DNA from: an uncultured Clostridia bacterium
GTDB lineage: Bacteria > Bacillota > Clostridia > TANB77 > CAG-508
Assembly: GCA_948875265.1 (NCBI GenBank)
Contig: CAQRYF010000025.1
Location: forward strand, 1 to 22,031
Length of the DNA stretch: 22,031 bases
Direction: 5' to 3'
Numbering within the stretch: the stretch's first letter is position 1; the number at the start of each line of letters is the position of its first letter. The position numbers and the translations under genes were made by a program. Under the pieces are notes generated by a model, which was not told the DNA's origin, did not search any database, and was given only the letters and a program-made list of their open reading frames with translations. Shown here piece after piece: positions 7,282-15,247 of the stretch.

Positions 7282-7396
7282 AATAGGACAAAGGGACGTA
7301 GATAATGTCCCTTTTAATAAAATAAAACTGATTTTACATCTTAATTTACATCTTACTTAATAATTACGGACATTATCTACGTCCCTTTGCCCTATT
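7282..7396. repeat. Nested inverted-repeat pair between the metallophosphoesterase gene and recG
   Basis: Two 29-base copies (7282-7310 and 7368-7396) are inverted relative to each other and differ at one base. Each copy is also a small hairpin, GGGAC-nine bases-GTCC(C). The right copy overlaps the last codons of the metallophosphoesterase gene, encoding part of its QRDVDNVRNY tail. The layout resembles bacterial REP/BIME elements, which are mobilised by IS200-like REP transposases; no transposase is present in this window. Confidence 0.8.
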
Positions 7397-8094
7397 TCTA
7401 GTAATTTAAAATCTAGTCCGTCTGCACTTACTAGTTTAAAATTAATACCAAAGTGTTTTCCTTCTACTGCTTCTTTTATTGATGTACTGTGTAAATGTCC
7501 ATAATAACATTGTTTTATATCATATCTTTTCATTATTTTTATAAATTCTGTCATTTCATTTTTCTTTAAATTCAAATTAGATATCGGAGGATAATGCATA
7601 AATACAATTATTTCTTTTTCTTTTCCATATTTTTTTATGCCATCTTGTATTGATAATTCTAATCTCATTGCTTCTCTTTTTAATAATCTTTTATCTTCAT
7701 TTTCATCAGTTTGATTCCATCCTCTTGTTCCTACTATAATACATCTTTCAAATTCATATGCATTATTATAAATGAAGTCAATATTATTAAACTTATTCTC
7801 CTTTAAATAATTTCTCATACTTGTAATAGTAGTCCACCAATAATCATGATTTCCTTTTAGTAATAATTTTTTTCCTGGTAAATTATTTAGGTATTCAAAG
7901 TCCTTATAAGTATCTTTTAAATACATTGACCATGAAAAATCCCCTGGTAATACTACTAAGTCATTTTCTTTTACATTTTTTATCCAATTATCTTTTATTT
8001 TTTGTTCATGTCCTTCCCAATTGTCTCCAAATATGCTCATTGGCTTATTTTCATTAAAAGACAGATGAAGGTCACCTATTGTATAAATTGACAT
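7357..8094 (-). CDS. Calcineurin-like metallophosphoesterase (COG1768-type predicted phosphohydrolase)
   Basis: This 245-residue protein carries the full metal-binding set of the calcineurin-like phosphoesterase fold: GDLH (7-10), GDFSW (51-55), GNHDYWW (81-87), MHYPP (166-170) and GHLHS (199-203). These ligands hold two metal ions for phosphoester hydrolysis; the substrate is unknown. No signal peptide is present, so it is cytoplasmic. The ATG lies 16 bases past the tsaD stop with GAGGGG in the gap, so it is probably co-transcribed with tsaD. The last codons are formed by one arm of a repeat pair, giving a C-terminus (QRDVDNVRNY) that may not belong to the original protein. Confidence 0.9.
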   Translation of the reverse strand: MSIYTIGDLHLSFNENKPMSIFGDNWEGHEQKIKDNWIKNVKENDLVVLPGDFSWSMYLKDTYKDFEYLNNLPGKKLLLKGNHDYWWTTITSMRNYLKENKFNNIDFIYNNAYEFERCIIVGTRGWNQTDENEDKRLLKREAMRLELSIQDGIKKYGKEKEIIVFMHYPPISNLNLKKNEMTEFIKIMKRYDIKQCYYGHLHSTSIKEAVEGKHFGINFKLVSADGLDFKLLEIGQRDVDNVRNY

Positions 8095-8110
8095 TATTAC
8101 CCCTCTATTT

Positions 8111-9101
8111 TTATAGTTTTAAATTTGGTATTGCATTTAAGTTTAGTTCGCTTTTATTCCCTGCTATATAATTATAATATCCAGCAGATGCTATCATTGC
8201 GGCATTGTCTGTACATAATTTCAAGTCTGGCATATATATCTTTATTCCCTCATTTTCAAGTTTTAGAAATTCATCTCTTATATAACTATTAGCAGATACT
8301 CCTCCTGCTAAAGCTATTGTTTTTATTCCAGTTTGTTCAATAGACTTTCTTATATTCTGTATTAATATTTCTGTAACTGTTTTTTGAAAACTAGCACATA
8401 AATCTGCTTTATTTATATCAGGTATTTTATGATTTAAATTTATAACTGCTGTTTTTATTCCACTAAAACTGAAATCTAAGTTCTCAAAATGTGTTTTAGG
8501 TAATTCAATATTTGCTTCTCCTTGTTTTGCTAGTTTATCTACTTTTGGCCCTCCTGGATATCCGAAGCCCGACTACTCTTGCTACTTTATCAAAAGCTTC
8601 TCCTATTGCATCATCACGAGTTTTTCCTAATACTTCAAATTCAGTATAGTTTTTTACATGTACAATTTGAGTATTTCCTCCTGACATCATCATACACAAA
8701 AATGGTGGTTTTAAATCTTTATATGTAATATAATTTGATGCGATATGTCCTTGTATATGGTTTACTCCTACCAATGGTTTATTTATTGAAAAACTTAAAG
8801 CTTTTGCATATGATACCCCTACTAATAAAGCTCCTACTAATCCAGGTCCATATGTTGGTGTTATTACATCTATATCATTAAATGTAATTTTTGCCTCTTC
8901 TAATGCTTTTTTTGTTACTCTTGATATAGCTTCAATATGATTTCTTGATGCTATTTCTGGTACTACTCCTCCATATTTTTCATGTATTGGTATTTGTGTA
9001 TCTATTATATTAGATAAAATCTCTCTACCATTTTTTACAATGGCAACAGAAGTTTCATCACAACTTGATTCAATTCCTAGCGTTAATATATCTTTTTTCA
9101 T
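8111..9101 (-). CDS. tsaD: tRNA N6-adenosine threonylcarbamoyltransferase TsaD, with a +1 frameshift at CGG
   Basis: TsaD transfers the threonylcarbamoyl group to A37 of tRNAs reading ANN codons (t6A), working with TsaB and TsaE; it is universal and usually essential. The N-terminal part reads MKKDILTLGIESSCDETSVA, with HNxxH-like HIQGHIASN and MSGGNTQIV. The frame breaks after FDKVARVVGL at an in-frame CGG (8562-8564) and stops at 8535. Dropping one C gives GLGYPGGPKVDKLAKQGE and continues to FSFSGIKTAV, LAGGVSANS, CTDNAAMIA and a stop at 8111, a 329-residue protein of normal length. The start at 9101 follows AAAGGAAAG; the open frame to 9152 only translates an upstream repeat. Both halves look conserved, which argues against a dead gene. 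Confidence 0.92.
8562..8564 (-). other. Frameshift site in tsaD: in-frame CGG before a conserved Gly
   Basis: The zero frame reads GGG CTT CGG ATA and runs to a stop about nine codons later. Skipping the C gives GGG CTT GGA TAT CCA, the conserved GLGYP. One of four sites of the same type in this window. Confidence 0.85.
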
Positions 9102-9111
9102 CTTTCCTTTC

Positions 9112-9276
9112 GAGGATTTGGGGCCAGGTTTCAAATCCTCATTCCTTTCCATTTTTATTGTTACTATTTACATATGTATTAGCTCTAAATAGCACAAGGT
9201 ATTCTATATATATTAATATATTGTAACTTTTTATTCTCTATAACAATGAGGATTTGAAACCTGGCCCCAAATCCTC
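9112..9276. repeat. Perfect 32-base inverted-repeat pair upstream of tsaD
   Basis: Copies at 9112-9143 and 9245-9276 are exact reverse complements. Each is also a hairpin by itself (arms GAGGATTTG/CAAATCCTC around a GC-rich loop with GGGCCAGG). The 101-base interior holds a possible tsaD promoter. The inner copy directly precedes the tsaD ribosome binding site, so its hairpin would be in the tsaD leader RNA. The design parallels the 7282-7396 pair, but the sequence differs. Confidence 0.9.
9169..9197 (-). promoter_or_regulatory. Possible promoter of tsaD
   Basis: TTGTGC (9192-9197) and TATGTA (9169-9174) on the minus strand are 17 bases apart, inside the repeat pair. Both boxes are imperfect. 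Confidence 0.35.
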
Positions 9277-9283
9277 TTTTTTA

Positions 9284-10024
9284 TTAAATTCCAAATATAA
9301 TTCTTCCCAAGTTTAATATTCCTGCTGATACTGTATTTATTGCTGGTGATATTATTAGTCCAGCTATTCCTGTTATCCAAATAACCACAAATATTATATA
9401 AAATATTTGCTCATTATTAACAAACCATTGCTTTGCATTGTATGGTAAAAATGGCATGATTACTTTTGAACCATCTAATGGTGGTAATGGTATTAAGTTA
9501 AATACTCCTAATCCTATATTTATTGATATTGTAGAAGATATTAATAATATAATAATTCCACCTGTTGTTGAGGTTATGAATGATATCCCTGCAAATTTAT
9601 ATATAGCACAATATATTAATGTAAATACTACTGCTAATAAAATATTCATCAGAGGTCCTGCAATAGATACTATTGCTTCTCCCTGTTCCATTGATATTTT
9701 TCTCGTGTAATTTCTAGGATTTACATGAACTGGTTTTCCCCAACCAAATCCAGCAAATAGAAGCATTAAACTTCCTATTGGGTCTAAATGATCAAGTGGA
9801 TTTAAACTTAATCTCCCCTCATTTTTTGCCGTATTATCTCCTAATTTATATGCTGCATATCCATGTGCAAATTCATGAAATGTAATTGCTATTAAAACTC
9901 CTGGTATGCTTAATAATAGGCTAAATAACGCACCTGGATTATTAGCATAATTTACTACTGTTGATAATACCATTATACCTATTATTATATATATTATTCT
10001 TTTATCAAATGAAAAATTAAACAT
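9284..10024 (-). CDS. Site-2-protease-type membrane metalloprotease (M50 family)
   Basis: This 246-residue integral membrane protein has zinc ligands in a membrane segment, HEFAH (residues 50-54), followed by GYAAYKLGD, and the third ligand in NLIPLPPLDGS (D184). Both are hallmarks of M50 site-2 proteases that cleave peptide bonds within membranes. It lacks a PDZ domain and is the compact form common in Firmicutes (the branch distinct from RseP/SpoIVFB-like proteins with extra domains). Five to six hydrophobic segments are visible. AAAGGAG precedes the ATG with a seven-base gap. The substrate is unknown. The gene is a single unit between an inverted repeat upstream and the tsaD repeat pair downstream. 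Confidence 0.92.
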   Translation of the reverse strand: MFNFSFDKRIIYIIIGIMVLSTVVNYANNPGALFSLLLSIPGVLIAITFHEFAHGYAAYKLGDNTAKNEGRLSLNPLDHLDPIGSLMLLFAGFGWGKPVHVNPRNYTRKISMEQGEAIVSIAGPLMNILLAVVFTLIYCAIYKFAGISFITSTTGGIIILLISSTISINIGLGVFNLIPLPPLDGSKVIMPFLPYNAKQWFVNNEQIFYIIFVVIWITGIAGLIISPAINTVSAGILNLGRIIFGI

Positions 10025-10058
10025 ATTTACTCCTTTGTATCCCTTCTTATTTTCACAT

Positions 10059-10086
10059 TTGCCAAAAAGTACGTCACTATTGGCAA
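10059..10086. promoter_or_regulatory. Inverted repeat upstream of the M50 protease gene
   Basis: Arms TTGCCAA and TTGGCAA flank a 14-base spacer containing TACGTC. It lies 35-60 bases upstream of the protease start. No T-run follows, so an operator is as likely as a terminator for the Fic gene. Confidence 0.4.
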
Positions 10087-10138
10087 CACTTATTCAAACT
10101 TATTAAGTTATTTTTTAACATTCTATAATTTTTTTAAT

Positions 10139-10744
10139 TTATAACTCATCTATTTTAAATGATAAATATCCTTCATATAGATAACTATTGTCTATACCTT
10201 TCATATACACTTCTCTATCATCTATCTTATTAGTCAAGTTTTGTTTTAATAATTCTTTAATTTCCGTATCTTTTATAGGGCTACGTTCCATTGCAAGTAA
10301 GTAATCTGTTTTATCAACTTTACTCCAATCAACTACTAGATTCAATTCTTTTTTTAAAATTAAATCAAGCCAAATTCTTGTACTTCTTCCATTTCCTTCT
10401 CTAAATGGATGTGCAATATTCATTTCTACATATTTTTCTATTATTTCTTCATAGGTTGATTGCGGCATTTTTTCAATATTTTTAACAGCTTCTTCAAGAT
10501 AAGCAATGGGCGTAAATCTAAAATTCCCTTTTGCAATATTTACTTTTCTTAAATTTCCTGCAAATTCATATATTTCTTCAAATAAAAATTTGTGAATTTT
10601 CTTTAAAGTTTCAAATGTTCCTGGTTCTAATGTATTCAAATATCCTATTTCAAACATTTCTTTTGCACGTGTTTTACTAATTCTTTCTTCCTCTCTTGCT
10701 AATTCTGCTTGATCAGTAATATTTAATTTATTTCCTAAAATCAT
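10139..10744 (-). CDS. Fic-domain protein, class III (C-terminal inhibitory helix)
   Basis: Fic proteins usually transfer AMP from ATP to hydroxyl side chains of target proteins. The catalytic motif is complete: HPFREGNGRSTR, residues 112-123, with the catalytic His112. A preceding beta-hairpin region holds GNFRFTPI. Near the C-terminus the sequence SYLYEG (187-192) matches the [S/T]xxxE[G/N] inhibitory motif. In class III proteins such as NmFic of Neisseria this motif sits at the end of the same polypeptide and blocks ATP until the protein is altered. Length (201) also matches NmFic (about 190). AGGAGG lies upstream of the ATG. The neighbour is a decayed MazF/PemK-like gene, so this is an accessory, toxin-like locus. 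The target is unknown. Confidence 0.93.
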   Translation of the reverse strand: MILGNKLNITDQAELAREEERISKTRAKEMFEIGYLNTLEPGTFETLKKIHKFLFEEIYEFAGNLRKVNIAKGNFRFTPIAYLEEAVKNIEKMPQSTYEEIIEKYVEMNIAHPFREGNGRSTRIWLDLILKKELNLVVDWSKVDKTDYLLAMERSPIKDTEIKELLKQNLTNKIDDREVYMKGIDNSYLYEGYLSFKIDEL

Positions 10745-10870
10745 TTTTACCTCCTAGCTTTTTATCAAGTTCTTGCAAACCTGTTTGGTTGTTATGTTTT
10801 TAGGTATTTTCAGTATTCAAAAACTGCTATTTTAATTCTACTCGATTGAATTTATTAAAACTCATTGGTT

Positions 10871-11373
10871 TTAGTTAGCATTCTTATTTTTTAAACTATT
10901 ATAAAAACTTTTCTTATATTCTTCTATTTTCTCATAACCTACAATACCAATTTTAAAAACTATTTGTTCATTTGAAATCTTATATATAACATCTGTTTTC
11001 ACTAAACTATCTTTATATAAATTATTTATTTCATCTTTTTCTAATAGCTTATTAGCTTTAAACTTCAATTTATTTAAATTAGATGATACAATCATACCAA
11101 AATTTTCTATTGAAACAGCAGTATTATCTTGGTCTATTATTACAAAAAATGATTATTTCCTATTTTCCCATCAGGATAACTATATTCCTTAACAAAAACA
11201 ATATCTCCAATTTCATAAAGATTATAAGATTTGCTATTTTCATTTAATACATTTTCTAGCTTTCCTTTATGCCATTCTTCTTAAACAGGATATTCTTTAA
11301 ATGCTTCTTTTAAATCTTTTACTTTTCCATGTTCATACGCTGTTTTCAAAAAATCATTTAATTCTTTTGGCAT
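10871..11373 (-). pseudogene. Decayed MazF/PemK-like toxin gene
   Basis: The gene starts at the ATG at 11373 (AAGGGG upstream): MPKELNDFLKTAYEHGKVKD and on to EAFKEYPV. It then meets TAA (11281-11283) and continues in frame with EEWHKGKLENVLNEN and YEIGDIVFVKEYSYPDGKIG. A second lesion follows: six T (A run 11144-11149) where seven would keep the frame, after which FFVIIDQDNTAVSIENFGM runs to the stop at 10871. The core pattern, GDIVFV...GKIGNNHFFVII...KDSLVKTDVIYKI...FKIGIVG, resembles MazF/PemK-fold endoribonucleases, but the assignment is by eye and moderate. Neither lesion involves CGG, so this is ordinary decay and contrasts with the CGG sites. Confidence 0.6.
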
Positions 11374-11409
11374 ACTTAGCCCCTTTACATTAAACTCTAT
11401 TAAAACTTA

Positions 11410-12924
11410 TTAAATGTTATTTAGAGGTTTCATTGTTGGGAATAATAATACATCTCTTATTGATGCACTATCAGTTAATAGCATTACTAGTCTGTCTATA
11501 CCTATTCCTAGACCTCCTGTTGGTGGCATTCCATATTCTAGTGCTTGTATAAAGTCTTCATCCATCATTCCTGCTTCATCATCTCCAGCATCTCTTGCTT
11601 CAACTTGTTTTTTAAATCTTTCATATTGGTCTATTGGGTCATTTAATTCTGAGAATGCATTTCCATATTCTCTTCCGCCAATAAATATTTCAAATCTCTC
11701 TGTTAATCTTGTATCTTCTTTTTTCTTTTTAGCTAGTGGTGATATTTCTATTGGATAATCATATATAAATGTCGGTTGTATTAATGTTTTTTCTACATAT
11801 TCATCAAAAAATAGTGCTATTACGTCTCCTCTTGTTTCTTTTGTTTTATCTGGTATTTCAATATTTCTTTCTTTTGCTAAAGCTACTGCTTCTTCGTCTG
11901 TTTTAATATCATTAAAGTCAATTCCAGTTACTTCTTTAATAGAATCTATCATTGTGATTTTTTTCCATCCTGGTGTTAAGTCAATTTCTTGACCTTGATA
12001 ATTCACCTTTGTTGTTCCTAATACTTTGATTGCACATTTTGAAAATAATTCTTCTACCATGTCCATCATATCATGATAATCTGAATATGCTTCATATAAT
12101 TCTATAGTTGTGAATTCTGGATTATGTCTTATATCCATACCTTCATTTCTGAATATTCTTCCCATCTCATATACTTTATCATAACCACCAACAATTAATC
12201 TTTTCAAATTTAATTCTGTAGCAATTCTTAAATACATATCAATATTTAAAGCATTATGATGTGTAATGAATGGTTTTGCTGTCGCTCCACCAGATATTGT
12301 ATTTAACATTGGTGTGTCTACTTCTAAATATCCTTTTTCATCTAATATTTTTCTAATTTCAGTTATGATTTGACTTCTCATTTCAAATGTTTTCTTTACT
12401 TCAGGATTCATTATTAAATCCACATATCTTTGACGATAACGCAAATCAACATCTTTTAATCCATGGAATTTTTCTGGTAATGGTCTTAATGATTTTGAAA
12501 GTAATGTTACTTCTTTTGCATGTACAGATATTTCTTCTGTTCTTGTTTTGAATACAAAACCAGTAATTCCAATAATATCTCCTATATCCCATGTTTTAAA
12601 AGCTTTATAACTTTCTTCTCCTAAATCATTAATACTTACATAACTTTGAATTTTTTCATTACTATCTTGAATTGTACAAAATGATGCTTTTCCCATTATT
12701 CTTTTTGCTATTATTCTTCCAGCTACAGTTACATCTTTTTGTTCAAATTTCTCATAGTTTGCTTTTATTTCTCCTGCTGTATTTGTTCTATTAAATTTTG
12801 TTATTTCATATGGGTCTTTTCCCTCTGATTGTAATTCAGATAATTTATCTCTTCTTATTTGCATTAGATGGTTTATATCTAATTCTTCTACTTCATTATT
12901 TTGATTATTTTTGTTTTCTTGCAT
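11410..12924 (-). CDS. lysS: Lysyl-tRNA synthetase, class II
   Basis: This enzyme charges tRNA-Lys with lysine using ATP. The 504 residues match bacterial LysS (about 490-510). The N-terminal OB-fold anticodon-binding domain includes VTVAGRIIAKRIMGKASFC. The catalytic core has class II motif 1 around GYLEVDTPML, motif 2 FRNEGMDIRHNPEFTTIELY and motif 3 GLGIGIDRLVMLLT. I chose the ATG at 12924 because AGAGGAGA sits about eight bases upstream; an in-frame ATG at 12948 lacks such a site and would add MNIRGEIL. The gene is intact, without in-frame CGG, and is the nearest complete gene upstream of the Fic/toxin remnant pair. Confidence 0.98.
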   Translation of the reverse strand: MQENKNNQNNEVEELDINHLMQIRRDKLSELQSEGKDPYEITKFNRTNTAGEIKANYEKFEQKDVTVAGRIIAKRIMGKASFCTIQDSNEKIQSYVSINDLGEESYKAFKTWDIGDIIGITGFVFKTRTEEISVHAKEVTLLSKSLRPLPEKFHGLKDVDLRYRQRYVDLIMNPEVKKTFEMRSQIITEIRKILDEKGYLEVDTPMLNTISGGATAKPFITHHNALNIDMYLRIATELNLKRLIVGGYDKVYEMGRIFRNEGMDIRHNPEFTTIELYEAYSDYHDMMDMVEELFSKCAIKVLGTTKVNYQGQEIDLTPGWKKITMIDSIKEVTGIDFNDIKTDEEAVALAKERNIEIPDKTKETRGDVIALFFDEYVEKTLIQPTFIYDYPIEISPLAKKKKEDTRLTERFEIFIGGREYGNAFSELNDPIDQYERFKKQVEARDAGDDEAGMMDEDFIQALEYGMPPTGGLGIGIDRLVMLLTDSASIRDVLLFPTMKPLNNI

Positions 12925-13023
12925 TAAAATCTCTCCTCTAATATTCATTTCATTTTTTAACTTTACATATTATACCCTAAAAATGGCTAAAAGTAAAGGT
13001 TTTTTCTATTATCTCAATTGTAT

Positions 13024-15043
13024 TTATTCAATTCCAAATCTTGTTTCATCTCTTTTATAATTTTGCTTAATCTCATATTCATCTAAAGCATAATCATATA
13101 CTTTCATATTGTAATATTTATTTTTTCCCTTTGTATTTGAAGAGCCATTAAAAGTTAATTGTCCACTGTTTAAATTAATTCCCCCAGTAATTGTGCTTAT
13201 TAGTTCTCCATTTATATACAAACTACTTTTATTTTCTTCTTTATTTACAGTAGCTGTAAGTTGTGTCTTTTTAGTTTGCATATTGTTGTATACAATTCCT
13301 TGAGAATTATAATGTGATCTTAATTTTAATTGTTTATTACTATATATAAAACATTCATTATCATCTACACTTTTCATATTATCCCAAATCGTATTATAAT
13401 CATAAAATTCTAAAGGCGTAAATACAAGTGATATTGTATATGAGCTTTCAAATTTCCATGGTGTAATTATCGTTTCTATTTTATTAGTTATTAAGCAATC
13501 TTTGTCCCAATTAATTGCATCAGTACTTGTTATAGTTGCATCATTTCCACTTTCACTTAAATCTTTCCAGTTTGCTGTTTCAAAACTATGATTATCATCT
13601 CCTTCTCCTATATTATTAATAGCATCATAATGCAATGCTAATCCATTTACTACTATTATTGGTTCATGTTTATCAATCTCAAATCTTCTGTTATCTATTT
13701 CAAAATTCTGTTTTATTTCCTCTTCACTTAAAGCTTTATTATATACTCTTATACTATAATACTCATTTTTTCCTTTTGTATTTGTAGAACCATTAAAAGT
13801 TAATTGTCCACTGTTCAAATTAATTCCTCCAGTAATTGTGTTTATTAATTTTCCGTTTATATACATACTACATTTGTCTTCCTCTTTATCCACAGTAGCT
13901 GTAAGTTGTATTTTCTCTGATTGCATTTTGGTATACACATTTCCTTGGGAGTTGTAATGTGATCTTAATTTTAATTGTTTGTTACTATCTATCCAGCATT
14001 CATTATCATTTGCACTTTTCATATTGTCCCAAATTGTATTATAATTATAAAATTCTAATGGAGTAAATACAAGTGATATTGTATATGAGCCTTCAAATTT
14101 CCATGGTGTAGTTATAGTCTCTATTTTATTAGTTGTTAAGCAATCTTTATCCCAATTAATTGCTCCAGTACTCGTTATTGTTGCATCGTTTCCATTTCCA
14201 CTTAAATCTTTCCAATTAGCTGTTTCAGAACTATGATTATTATCTCCTTCTCCTATATTATTAATAGCATCATAATGTAATGCTAATTGGTCTTTTGTAT
14301 AATCTGTTTCCATCATTGCTATAGTTTTTTTTACTTCATTAGATTCTAAATTATCATTTATAATTTTAAATATATAATCTCCTTCCTCGTCTAATATAAA
14401 ACTTAAACTTTCTGTTGTGTTCCAATAGTCTTCATTAATTTTTCTGTATTTCACTTGCCACTTTTTTATTTTTGTGTCTTCGTTCATTTCCTTAATAGTA
14501 ACCCTAAATTTATTATTTGCTATACATTCATAGTCAATATTAAATTTCAATAACTGTCTATTCTCTTTGTGCTCCACATTATATAAACTATTTGGTAATT
14601 GTTCTAATATATAATAGGTTTGTCCATCTACTGTTACTCCACTAGAACTTATAACTTTCCTATTGTCAAAGTCTATTAATACTTCTTCTTGTTGTATATC
14701 ATCTATTCCCAAATTATCTTTTAACTCTTCTTTGGTATATACTTTATAATTACTAAAGTCAATAGAATATCCATGATTTGTAAGTATATCTGTTTTTCCA
14801 ATAAAATCATTATTATCTGCAGGTTTTCCACCGTTCTTTAGACGTTATATCTTCATCTTCATAAATTTCATTTACCTTTGTTTGAATTAATTTCATCTCA
14901 GTTGTAAATCTAGTTAATTTAGAAGAATTTATAACTTCTATTCCGCTATATGTTGCAACAGAAGCTAATATTCCTATTACAATTACTGTAACTACTAATG
15001 TGATAAGTGTTATTCCTTTATTATTTTTTATCTTTCTTTTCAT
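13024..15043 (-). CDS. Pilin-like (type IV prepilin signal) surface protein with two LamG-like domains; +1 frameshift at CGG
   Basis: The N-terminus, MKRKIKNNKGITLITLVVTV, is a class III prepilin signal: basic leader, cleavage before the hydrophobic stretch (G-ITLITL), then IVIGILASVA. This places the protein at the membrane or in a pilus-like fibre. The frame breaks at CGG (14831-14833) after EDEDITSKE and stops at 14813. Removing one C yields SKEGGKPADNNDFIGKTDIL and continues through 672 residues in total. Two tandem concanavalin/laminin-G-like domains follow, each starting LALHYDAINNIGEGD and containing WKDLSG/ESGNDATITST. Such proteins usually bind surface sugars or polymers (inference). 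GGAGG precedes the ATG. The start is only 21 bases past tRNA-Gln with no terminator between. No pilus assembly genes are in the window. Confidence 0.85.
13061..14290 (-). repeat. Tandem duplication inside the LamG-like gene, period 645 bp
   Basis: Segments 13061-13645 and 13706-14290 align with a constant 645-base (215-codon) offset, in frame. Long runs are identical, for example around INLNSGQLTFNGS and SYTISLVFTPLEF. Differences are scattered and mostly conservative, pointing to a fairly recent in-frame duplication of one domain. Confidence 0.9.
14831..14833 (-). other. Frameshift site in the pilin/LamG gene: in-frame CGG before Gly-Gly
   Basis: The zero frame reads AAA GAA CGG TGG AAA and stops five codons after the CGG. 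Skipping the C gives AAA GAA GGT GGA AAA CCT and joins the long downstream frame. Confidence 0.75.
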
Positions 15044-15064
15044 TGGTTTCCTCCAAATATATTT

Positions 15065-15139
15065 TGGCTGGGGTAGTAGGATTCGAACCTACGCATGTCG
15101 GAGTCAGAGTCCGATGCCTTACCGCTTGGCGATACCCCA
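15065..15139 (-). tRNA. tRNA-Gln(CUG), reads CAG
   Basis: The minus strand folds into a standard cloverleaf: acceptor TGGGGTA/TACCCCA, D arm with AAGCGGTAAGGC, anticodon arm TCGGA-CTCTGAC-TCCGA with anticodon CTG, T arm GTAGGTTCGAATCCTAC and an encoded CCA end. The CUG anticodon is the less common Gln isoacceptor in AT-rich genomes, which rely on UUG, so it is probably a second tRNA-Gln gene. It sits directly upstream of the pilin-like gene without an intervening terminator, so the two may share a transcript. Confidence 0.96.
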
Positions 15140-15156
15140 ATATAAAATCTGTTGTT

Positions 15157-15185
15157 ATTATATCAGATATATCTTGAATTATAAA
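15157..15185 (-). promoter_or_regulatory. Promoter of tRNA-Gln, possibly also of the pilin-like gene
   Basis: The -10 box TATAAT (15157-15162) on the minus strand lies 17 bases from a weak TTTATA -35 box (15180-15185), about 17 bases before the tRNA. Confidence 0.55.
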
Positions 15186-15212
15186 TAGTTTTTTATAAAT
15201 TTGTTACAAAAA

Positions 15213-15238
15213 ATAAGAATGCTTTAAGGCATTCTTAT
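15213..15238 (-). terminator. Intrinsic terminator of the YgjP-like gene
   Basis: A 10-bp stem ATAAGAATGC/GCATTCTTAT with a six-base loop is followed on the minus strand by six T, nine bases after the stop. Confidence 0.9.
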
Positions 15239-15247
15239 AAATCTTTT

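Noticed and set aside
8111..9101. Treating tsaD, trmD and ffh as simple pseudogenes
   Set aside because: All three are normally essential, both halves keep family motifs, and the lesion is identical in type; shared mechanism or systematic error is more likely than independent decay.
7282..9276. CRISPR array
   Set aside because: Repeats are inverted pairs with unequal spacing and only two copies each; no cas genes are present.
10871..11373. Considered as a fifth member of the CGG frameshift set
   Set aside because: The lesions are a TAA and a missing T in a T-run; no CGG is involved, so it is ordinary decay.
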